The position numbers and the translations under genes were made by a program. The notes beneath the pieces were generated by a model. The model ran no database searches and was not told where the DNA came from. It saw only the letters and a list, made by a program, of their open reading frames with translations. Shown one piece after another: positions 1 to 5,410 of a DNA stretch of 5,410 bases (its first letter is position 1; each line of letters begins with the position of its first letter). The DNA comes from an uncultured Bacteroidota bacterium (lineage in GTDB: Bacteria > Bacteroidota > Bacteroidia > Chitinophagales > Chitinophagaceae): the NCBI GenBank assembly GCA_903912435.1, contig CAIWHI010000056.1:1-5410 (forward strand), written 5' to 3'.

Positions 1-677
1 GCCTTCTGGGCAGGACTGCACCTTTGCATCTGTATGCACCTGCAGAGTTGCAGCCAATACTAGATGCAATATTATCGGTGGCCGATACGGTGCTGTGTTA
101 CCCCTTCTATTTCCACCCACTACCTACCGAGGGTTCGATGGTGCTTGTAGATGACCCATCGTTTTCTGTTACCTGCTTCCTTACCGAACACCGGATACAA
201 TGCCATGGTTTTCTGGTGGAACGGAAAACAAGGGGTCGCAAGCTAATACCTGAAAAGTGCCGTGAATATGAAATACCTGCAGCCTACTACGAAATATTGA
301 AACAGGGCAGGGATTATGAGCGTAAAGATGGCTTGCTGGTTAAAAATGAATGGGTGACTACCGAAGGTCCATCACCTAAAAAGTATGCCTATTGTGCCGA
401 CACCTTATTTACTGAGAGTTTTCTGACTACCATAATGAATGCTGACACCATCTACCACGAATGCACCTACCTGGAAAAGGATGCAGATAAGGCGGCAGCG
501 AGGTTTCATAGTACAGCGACCCAGGCAGCACAAATAGCCAAGAAAGCCAATGCCAAACAATTACTATTAGGGCATTTTTCTTCCAAGTACAAGGAACTGG
601 ACCAGTTTAGGGAAGAAGCCGAAGCAATTTTTCCTAATGCTTTTGTAACTGTAGAGGGTACATCTTATGAGGTTTAG
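1..677 (+). CDS. rnz: Ribonuclease Z, 5'-truncated by window edge
   Basis: Ribonuclease Z is a cytoplasmic zinc-dependent endonuclease of the metallo-beta-lactamase fold that trims the 3' trailer of tRNA precursors. The reading frame is open from base 3, with GRTAPLHLYAP matching the family segment after the N-terminal catalytic region, so the gene starts upstream and the TTG at 24 is an internal Leu, not a start. Counting that Leu as residue 1, visible family signatures are TEHRIQCHGF (His56, a metal-ligand position), YCADT (Asp126, bridging metal ligand), the HECTYLE motif at 145-151 (usually HEATF), HST at 162-164 (catalytic-support His) and LLLGHFSSKY with His184 (metal ligand). The HxHxDH zinc motif must lie in the missing roughly 80-90 residues, judged from the usual length near 305. 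The frame is intact to its TAG stop, and the visible part has no missing key residue. Identification is firm; only the N-terminus is unseen. Confidence 0.95.
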   Translation, partial: LLGRTAPLHLYAPAELQPILDAILSVADTVLCYPFYFHPLPTEGSMVLVDDPSFSVTCFLTEHRIQCHGFLVERKTRGRKLIPEKCREYEIPAAYYEILKQGRDYERKDGLLVKNEWVTTEGPSPKKYAYCADTLFTESFLTTIMNADTIYHECTYLEKDADKAAARFHSTATQAAQIAKKANAKQLLLGHFSSKYKELDQFREEAEAIFPNAFVTVEGTSYEV

Positions 678-691
678 ACCTATTAAACCCC

Positions 692-699
692 TAATTTTG
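692..699 (+). promoter_or_regulatory. Candidate Bacteroidota -7 promoter element (TAATTTTG)
   Basis: TAATTTTG matches the TAnnTTTG -7 consensus of Bacteroidota primary-sigma promoters exactly. It lies between the rnz stop and the reductase start, which would give a leader of only about 15-20 bases. There is no clear TTTG-type -33 element at the expected distance (around 669-673 reads GAGGT), so this is a weak call. If real, the reductase could be transcribed separately from rnz; otherwise the two may be co-transcribed. Confidence 0.3.
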
Positions 700-721
700 C
701 ACAATATTTAATCCACAGGAT

Positions 722-1438
722 ATGGGGCTGCAATGGCAAACCGGAATAGTAAAGAAGATAGAACAAGCCACAGCTAATACACGCCGCTATTGGGTTGAAT
801 TGCCACAATCCCCTGTTTTCGATTTTAAGCCCGGACAGTTTATTACTCTTGATCTACCTATTAATGAACAACGCAATAAAAGGTGGCGCAGTTACAGTAT
901 AGCTTCGGTACCGGGTATTGATAATATTATTGAGCTGATAATTGTAAATGTTCCCGGTGGGGTTGGTTCGCAATATATTTTCGACCAAATTAATGAAGGG
1001 AGTATTGTAACGCTTAGAGGTCCACAGGGTGTATTTGTTTTACCCAACCTCACTGAAAAAGACCTATATTTTATATGTACAGGTACAGGTATAGCCCCAT
1101 TCAGGAGCATGCTGCAATATATCCAGCTTCACAATCTGCCACACAAACAACTACATCTGATTTTTGGTACCCGAACCGAAGCCGACCTGCTTTATACTGA
1201 TGAAATGCGGGAATTAGAGCAGAGTATGCCTGGATTCAACTACCACCCTACCCTTTCCCGACAAACCTGGCCTGGGGCTACGGGATATGTACACCCCATT
1301 TATGAGGAGCTGTGTAAAGACAAGAAACCTTCTCTATTTATGCTATGCGGCTGGCGAGCCATGATAGATGAAGCTAAGGAACGTATACTAAAAATGGGCT
1401 ATGATAAGAAGGATATTGTGATGGAGCTTTATGGGTAG
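722..1438 (+). CDS. Ferredoxin-NADP+ reductase family flavoprotein
   Basis: This is a soluble two-domain FAD/NAD(P)-dependent oxidoreductase that would pass electrons between NAD(P)H and a protein or small-molecule partner. Residues about 5-105 form the FAD-binding beta-barrel: RSYS at 56-59 is the flavin-binding RxYS motif, PGGVGS at 78-83 the phosphate-contacting GxxS motif, and GPQG at 100-103 closes the domain. Residues about 113-238 form the nucleotide-binding domain, with CTGTGIAPFR at 119-128, FGTR at 148-151 and MLCG at 207-210. No 2Fe-2S, globin or molybdenum domain is attached, so the electron partner is separate. The C-terminus is MELYG, ending just past the aromatic residue that often stacks on the flavin. 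The ATG at 722 is chosen because an in-frame TAA lies at 692-694; only a weak AGGA precedes it. The family is certain, but NADPH versus NADH preference and the partner (ferredoxin, flavodoxin or other) cannot be read from sequence. It follows rnz by 44 bases with no obvious functional link. Confidence 0.88.
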   Translation: MGLQWQTGIVKKIEQATANTRRYWVELPQSPVFDFKPGQFITLDLPINEQRNKRWRSYSIASVPGIDNIIELIIVNVPGGVGSQYIFDQINEGSIVTLRGPQGVFVLPNLTEKDLYFICTGTGIAPFRSMLQYIQLHNLPHKQLHLIFGTRTEADLLYTDEMRELEQSMPGFNYHPTLSRQTWPGATGYVHPIYEELCKDKKPSLFMLCGWRAMIDEAKERILKMGYDKKDIVMELYG

Positions 1439-1446
1439 TTTTCACC

Positions 1447-1627
1447 AGTAGAAAGACAAAAGTAGAAAGTAGAAAGACGTTACTTAGAGTCTAAAGTATA
1501 TAGTAGAAAGTATAAAGACATTTCTTAGAGTAAAAAGACAAAAGTAGAAAGACGTTCTTAAATGGAACATTTCATCATAAAGTACATTTCCCAATGTCTT
1601 TCTACTTTTGTCTTTATACTTTCTACT
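1447..1627. repeat. Cluster of AGTAGAAAG-based direct and inverted repeats
   Basis: This non-coding block fills most of the gap between two converging genes. The word AGTAGAAAG occurs in forward orientation at 1447, 1461, 1468, 1502 and 1543, and as its complement CTTTCTACT at 1598 and 1619. A longer partly degenerate unit, AAAGAC(A/G)TT followed by CTTA, recurs near 1473, 1514 and 1548, and CTTAGAGT is repeated at 1483 and 1524, 41 bases apart. The copies are imperfect and unevenly spaced, so this is neither a simple tandem repeat nor a CRISPR array. The left part of the + strand is strongly purine-rich and the right part pyrimidine-rich. No open frame with coding character crosses it. It may be a dispersed intergenic repeat family of the genome, but that cannot be shown from one window. 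Confidence 0.85.
1502..1627. terminator. Long hairpin between convergent genes, possible two-way terminator
   Basis: Bases 1596-1627 are one continuous right arm. Its complement is present on the left in two pieces: 1502-1520 pairs perfectly with 1609-1627 (19 bp), and 1541-1553 pairs with 1596-1608 (13 bp), leaving 1521-1540 as a 20-base bulge. An alternative fold pairs 1534-1553 with 1596-1615 (20 bp perfect). The loop is about 42 bases, and no run of T follows the stem on either strand, so this is not a classical intrinsic terminator. Its position, with both flanking genes running into it, suggests a role in ending or stabilising both transcripts; that role is inferred, while the pairing is seen directly. 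Confidence 0.4.
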
Positions 1628-1635
1628 GAATGACT

Positions 1636-2373
1636 CTATAAAACAGACCACCAAATATTTCTTTCGGCCATTTTGCCCCAGTCTTTAAAGCTTGATTTTA
1701 TAGTTTCGTAGAGTTCTTTTTCGTTTACCTTTTTGCCTTTTTCTGAAACTGTAAAATCTGATTCCTTAGGTAAATCTATATCAACTTTTGTGGCTACCCA
1801 GGTGGTATGCAGGCGGGGGATAGCCAATTCCATAATAACACCTGGCAGACCACCAAACATTTCAGGACCGCCACTTATCACTATGTCCTCGGTAAAAAAT
1901 GCAACAACATAAACCGAATCGCAGATTCTACCTACAGCCTTATGGCATTTGAAATTGGCAATAGTGCGTATCTCGTCTTTTAGTTTCCAGTCTATTTTGC
2001 GCATGCTATCCTGCACCAGGAATTTCTGCTCGTAGATGGCTTTATTAGCTACTACCTTTTTTGTTCTGAAATCGGTTAGGACTACATTACCAGTAGCAGG
2101 CCCCCCGCCAAACATCTTAAAGGCATTGGGGCTTTCCCTACCTGGCTTATAAATACAGCGGGCCGTATCAAAAATCATGTCAAAATAGGTGGAGGAGAAT
2201 TTGGGTATTTGCGACTTCATCCTGTCGAACCATTCGTTTTCACCCATTTCTTCCATCTGGGCATATATATTCACTTTACGCTCATACTCTATTTTGGCAT
2301 AGGTGGTATATTGGGCATTTGCTCCCGTTGCGCAAATAAGTAAAATATTAAGTAATAAAGAAAATTTTTTCAT
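1636..2373 (-). CDS. GLPGLI family secreted protein
   Basis: This belongs to the GLPGLI family (TIGR01200, related to the Pfam Porph_ging family), exported proteins of unknown function found in Bacteroidota. The N-terminus is a Sec signal peptide: MKK, a hydrophobic stretch at about 5-16, and a likely cleavage after ANA at 18-20, leaving Gln21 at the mature N-terminus. There is no lipobox Cys at the cleavage site, so it is probably periplasmic or carried further out, not a lipoprotein. The family hallmark is GGLPGVI at 174-180, preceded by the usual block FKCHKA (141-146) and VVAFFTEDI (156-164), where most members have an AWYT-like sequence; GP precedes the hallmark at 169-170. The length of 245 is normal and the frame is intact, ending in TAG. 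It lies 56 bases downstream of the outer-membrane barrel gene on the same strand with no strong intervening terminator or promoter, so co-transcription is likely. Like its neighbours it has no strong Shine-Dalgarno sequence. Family assignment is firm; function is unknown. Confidence 0.9.
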   Translation of the reverse strand: MKKFSLLLNILLICATGANAQYTTYAKIEYERKVNIYAQMEEMGENEWFDRMKSQIPKFSSTYFDMIFDTARCIYKPGRESPNAFKMFGGGPATGNVVLTDFRTKKVVANKAIYEQKFLVQDSMRKIDWKLKDEIRTIANFKCHKAVGRICDSVYVVAFFTEDIVISGGPEMFGGLPGVIMELAIPRLHTTWVATKVDIDLPKESDFTVSEKGKKVNEKELYETIKSSFKDWGKMAERNIWWSVL

Positions 2374-2429
2374 AACCTGAAAAGCTTAAAATAATGAGGC
2401 AAAATAATTTTTAAGGTAATAGTGGTTTA

Positions 2430-5255
2430 CTAATCTTTTATTATCATCATTCCACCGGGTTGCTGTGGTGCTCCGGCAGGGGTGTGGGTGAAATTCCAGA
2501 TTAGATTGAGCATACCATATCGGCGGATGGTATTATAATCATTCTGGGTAATAACACCTGCACTTGCATTACGGCTATAGCCAATATTTTGATTAAGTAT
2601 ATCATATACTATCAGGCGCACTTCCAATTGCCCCTTTTCCAGGAATTTTTTACCTACCCAGGCATTCCACTTGATTATATTATTATTGTCGGTAAATACT
2701 GTTGTCTTTTGCCTGAAGATAAAGTCAGCGTTAGTACCTAAATCAAATTTCTTGGGTAATTGAAATGTTCCCGACACTTCAATTTTACCATTCCAATAAT
2801 TAGAAGAATAGGTACTAATAGTGGCCTTGTTATCATTATAGGTAACTGAAGGATTAACACTAATGTCAAATTTCTCATCCTTATACCTGCTTACATCCAC
2901 TCCCAACGTATAGCTGTTATTATTACTCTCATTCTTTTTTCCGTTTACATAATTCACCACGTGGTTCACATTTAGATTTAAATTACCACCGAGTCTTACA
3001 TCTAGTTTCTTCAGTTTATAACCATAACCCATATAGCTGTTGCCACTTTTGTTCCCATCTACATTTATATATTGGGTGGTATTGATACCATTGACTGTTG
3101 TTCTGGCAGTACTAATCGCATCATTAGCAAACTGGATATTGCCACCCATATAAAAATAACGGTTGGTGAGCACTTTATAGTCGTTAGCCTGGAAATAGAT
3201 ATTATTATTGAATTCCTGGCGCAGGTTAGTATTTCCTTTTGTAATATTATTAGGGTCGGTATTTTGATTTAAAGGTGATATTTGCATGATAGTAGGTTGT
3301 TCTGTACTACCGTTATAAGAGATATTAAAACTACTTTGGTTACTAATCTTGTACTTAAACGAAGCCTTAGGGTAAAAATTCGTGTAGCTGTATTTTCTGG
3401 TAGCGTCATTTAGCAAATAGTTTGTTTGTACATATTGAGCGTCTGACACATCTGTACCGAAAGAGAAATTTACTTTTTTAAATACAAACCTAAGGTTTGC
3501 GCCGCATGTATTAGAGAAAATATTGTACTTATAATTGCTGCTAAATAAATTATCCAGACTATCGTATTTGCCCAAACTACTTTTATTGTATGACAAATTG
3601 CTACTTTGGCTATTGTTAATGGTTGCACCATAATCTAATTCGAGAAATGTAATTTTCGACAGTGGCTCGGTATAGGTTGCCTTACCTGAAAAAGCTGTTG
3701 TAGTACTTTTATTAATTTTAGATTGGTTGATATAGGTGGTATCTCTTTTACCAGTTGTATCCTTGTAAATATCAGTCAAGGAGTTAAGGTAACCATCACT
3801 ATTATTCTCTTTATAATTCTCCTTCACATCAATAGATAACGTCCTTCCCTTTTTAGCAAACTTCTTACGGTAAATCAAGTCTGAATTGATGAACCTACCA
3901 TCACTATTGCTGGTAATATGCCTTTTGTTGCGGTTTAGGGTATCGATATAGTCACCATATAATAAGGTAGAATTAGTAACGTAATCTGATGCTGTTTGAT
4001 TGTTTTTTTGTCCTGCATCTACACTTATTTTCAATGTAGCCGAACTATCCAGCTTACGTTCATACATAAAATCAATAGCATGCTTTTCACCTTTACTGTA
4101 TTGGTTTTTATGTTGTTGGTTTACATTACTGGTATCGCCACTACGTGTATACTGGCTGATATTATTACCATCAATTTCTACATTTTGTTGTGCATAGCGA
4201 TAGTTACCAGTAATGTGGTTTTTATCGGCATCCCATTTATCTGCATAATGCAATCCTCCAGTCCAGGTTTTAGGAAGCCCTTCACCACTATATTTACCAT
4301 CCCAACCACCAAAATCATTTTCACCATTATCGGTAAAGTAGGTCATCATACCGCCATCCTCGGTAATTTCTGTAGTTGCATTACCACTGCTATACTTGTT
4401 TCTATCAGTCCACCCAAGGCCTACCTTATCGGTATTAGAAGCAATTCCGAAAGCCGATATCTGCCTTTTAGCTTTAAATGCGTTAATCATAGCCTGTTCC
4501 TGAAAATAACCATCAGTACCTGCACCTGCATCCAGCTTACCAAAGTATCCTTTCTTCTTATCTTCCTTGAGTTCCAGATTAATGGTTTTAGTCTTTTGCC
4601 CATCATCGATACCTGTAAATTCGGCCTGCTCGCTCTTCTTGTTATACACCTGCACTTTTTCCACTGCATTAGCCGCAAGCCCTTTTGTTACCACTTTAGG
4701 GTCATCACTAAAAAACTCCTCTCCATCTACCAGTACCTTCTGTACAGTCTCTCCCTGGGCTGTAATCTGTCCGTTTTTATCAACCTGGATTCCTGGCAAT
4801 TTCTTGAGTAAGTCTTCTACGGTAGCATTTTCTTTTACCTTAAAGCTATCGGCCATGTACTCGGTAGTATCGCCTTTAATTTTTATGGCTGCTATGTTTT
4901 TGGTCAATACAAATTCCTGAAGAAGGTGCTCTTTAGATACCATAGGCACAGTACCCAGCTCAGTGAGTTGCTTTTTCACATTGATTACCTCCACATACTC
5001 TGCAAAGCTGGGAAAGGAAATCTGTAGTGTATACTTACCTGTTTTAGGCACCTCCAATGAAAAACTACCATCAGGCCCAGTCCTGGTAAAGGTTTCAATT
5101 ACTGTATCAGAAGTGCGTACCAAAACTACCGAGGCCCTGTATAGCCTGGCATTATTGAGCGTATCAGTTACCGCACCCTTAATGGTGTAGGTTGTTTGTG
5201 CTTGTACCGGCAGTAAGGCACAAATGATGATTAGGAATGAAAATAAGTATTTCAT
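2430..5255 (-). CDS. TonB-dependent-receptor-like outer-membrane beta-barrel protein
   Basis: This is a large outer-membrane protein of the TonB-receptor-like class with a carboxypeptidase-regulatory-like N-terminal domain, typical of Bacteroidota. A Sec signal peptide spans about 1-20 (hydrophobic core 4-16, cleavage after VQA, then Gln20). Residues about 23-105 form a small beta-sandwich beginning YTIKGAVTD, with PDGSFSLEVP and GKYTLQISF as typical strands. Residues about 125-230 resemble a plug: TVEDLLKKLPGIQVDKNG (145-162), VLVDGEEFFSDDP (174-186) and a conserved VEKVQVYNKKSEQAEFTGID stretch. From about 235 to 924 the sequence is alternating, Asn/Tyr/Ser/Thr-rich beta-barrel strands, ending in GMLNLIWNFTH. 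A 17-residue Pro/Gly/Met tail follows. No TonB box is obvious and no SusD-like partner is adjacent, so active import is not proven; the substrate is unknown. It is full length for the class and has an intact frame. It is probably the first gene of a pair with the GLPGLI protein. The ATG at 5255 is chosen because it begins a clear signal peptide. Confidence 0.9.
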   Translation of the reverse strand: MKYLFSFLIIICALLPVQAQTTYTIKGAVTDTLNNARLYRASVVLVRTSDTVIETFTRTGPDGSFSLEVPKTGKYTLQISFPSFAEYVEVINVKKQLTELGTVPMVSKEHLLQEFVLTKNIAAIKIKGDTTEYMADSFKVKENATVEDLLKKLPGIQVDKNGQITAQGETVQKVLVDGEEFFSDDPKVVTKGLAANAVEKVQVYNKKSEQAEFTGIDDGQKTKTINLELKEDKKKGYFGKLDAGAGTDGYFQEQAMINAFKAKRQISAFGIASNTDKVGLGWTDRNKYSSGNATTEITEDGGMMTYFTDNGENDFGGWDGKYSGEGLPKTWTGGLHYADKWDADKNHITGNYRYAQQNVEIDGNNISQYTRSGDTSNVNQQHKNQYSKGEKHAIDFMYERKLDSSATLKISVDAGQKNNQTASDYVTNSTLLYGDYIDTLNRNKRHITSNSDGRFINSDLIYRKKFAKKGRTLSIDVKENYKENNSDGYLNSLTDIYKDTTGKRDTTYINQSKINKSTTTAFSGKATYTEPLSKITFLELDYGATINNSQSSNLSYNKSSLGKYDSLDNLFSSNYKYNIFSNTCGANLRFVFKKVNFSFGTDVSDAQYVQTNYLLNDATRKYSYTNFYPKASFKYKISNQSSFNISYNGSTEQPTIMQISPLNQNTDPNNITKGNTNLRQEFNNNIYFQANDYKVLTNRYFYMGGNIQFANDAISTARTTVNGINTTQYINVDGNKSGNSYMGYGYKLKKLDVRLGGNLNLNVNHVVNYVNGKKNESNNNSYTLGVDVSRYKDEKFDISVNPSVTYNDNKATISTYSSNYWNGKIEVSGTFQLPKKFDLGTNADFIFRQKTTVFTDNNNIIKWNAWVGKKFLEKGQLEVRLIVYDILNQNIGYSRNASAGVITQNDYNTIRRYGMLNLIWNFTHTPAGAPQQPGGMMIIKD

Positions 5256-5410
5256 AAGCAGGCAATAAATGATTCAGGATTGTGTAATGATTGCATAAAA
5301 GAACAATAATTTCTGTTACCAAAATGTGTTGGGCAGGGTGAATTTGTGGGGGAACACTAGCGAATTAACATTGTTTTAAATTATTTTTAAGATGTTTTAA
5401 CATTGGTGGA
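5256..5410 (-). other. AT-rich upstream region of the barrel gene
   Basis: These 155 bases precede the start of the outer-membrane barrel gene and run off the window. No gene, RNA or strong ribosome-binding site is seen. No convincing TAnnTTTG element with a partner -33 box could be found on the minus strand, so the transcription start is not placed. The distal part is very AT-rich and carries a nine-base direct repeat, TTAACATTG, at 5365-5373 and 5397-5405 (32 bases apart), with TGTTTTAA also repeated at 5372-5379 and 5393-5400. These could be regulator sites or simply low-complexity AT sequence. Confidence 0.5.

Noticed and set aside
24..677. TTG at position 24 as the true start of the first gene.
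   Set aside because: The frame is open to the window edge, and the residues encoded from base 3 continue the RNase Z family sequence (GRTAPLHLYAP), so the gene begins outside the window.
892..1110. A 72-codon minus-strand open frame inside the reductase gene.
   Set aside because: It lies entirely antisense to well-conserved FNR motifs, has no recognisable domain and no upstream signals.
1447..1627. Possible CRISPR array in the repeat block.
   Set aside because: The repeated word is only about nine bases, copies are unevenly spaced (14, 7, 34 and 41 bases), some are inverted, and no cas gene is nearby.
2400..2407. TTATTTTG on the minus strand as a promoter of the GLPGLI gene.
   Set aside because: It misses the second position of the TAnnTTTG consensus and has no -33 partner, so an internal promoter is not supported.
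2385..2415. Inverted repeat CTTAAAA/TTTTAAG between the barrel and GLPGLI genes as an attenuator or terminator.
   Set aside because: The stem is only seven nearly pure A-T pairs with a 17-base loop, which would be very weak and is expected by chance in AT-rich spacer.
4487..4678. A 63-codon minus-strand frame overlapping the barrel gene in another phase.
   Set aside because: It is an out-of-phase reading of the plug-coding region, rich in Arg/Lys/Met with no family resemblance.
3996..4811. A 271-codon plus-strand open frame opposite the barrel gene.
   Set aside because: It is the antisense shadow of the barrel coding sequence. The encoded Ile/Phe/Thr/Cys-rich sequence has no recognisable domain, while the minus-strand frame has clear plug and barrel motifs.
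4567..5190. Further plus-strand frames of 117 and 75 codons opposite the N-terminal part of the barrel gene.
   Set aside because: Both are antisense to the signal peptide, regulatory-like and plug domains and show only low-complexity Ser/Thr/Leu-rich sequence.
2430..5255. SusC-type component of a polysaccharide utilisation locus.
   Set aside because: No SusD-like lipoprotein, glycoside hydrolase or regulator is adjacent, and the neighbour is a GLPGLI protein; the protein fits the generic outer-membrane beta-barrel receptor group better.

Overview
The window looks like chromosomal DNA from a Bacteroidota bacterium, probably of the Chitinophagaceae/Sphingobacteriia type. The evidence is a GLPGLI-family secreted protein (a family essentially restricted to this phylum), a large TonB-receptor-like outer-membrane beta-barrel with an N-terminal carboxypeptidase-regulatory-like domain, weak or absent Shine-Dalgarno sequences, and a TAnnTTTG-type promoter element. 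The assignment rests on protein families only; no rRNA or marker gene is present.

Layout. Positions 1-677 (+) hold the C-terminal two thirds or more of ribonuclease Z, cut by the left window edge. After a 44-base gap, 722-1438 (+) encodes a compact FAD/NAD(P)-binding reductase of the ferredoxin-NADP+ reductase superfamily. Positions 1439-1635 are a non-coding gap between converging genes, filled by a cluster of short AGTAGAAAG-based repeats, five forward and two inverted, able to form long hairpins. On the minus strand, reading right to left, a 941-residue outer-membrane beta-barrel protein (5255-2430) is followed after 56 bases by a 245-residue GLPGLI-family periplasmic or surface protein (2373-1636). 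The last 155 bases (5256-5410) are the AT-rich upstream region of the barrel gene, with no gene seen.

How the genes fit together. The two plus-strand genes are housekeeping-type (tRNA 3' processing; flavin-dependent electron transfer) and share only orientation and proximity. The two minus-strand genes form a likely two-gene envelope operon: both products carry Sec signal peptides ending in AQ, and this pairing recurs in Bacteroidota, with unknown substrate and function. No SusD-like partner, sigma/anti-sigma pair, mobile element, CRISPR array or RNA gene is visible. The least explained part is the convergent repeat/hairpin block at 1447-1627. I did not find a clearly new multi-gene system.
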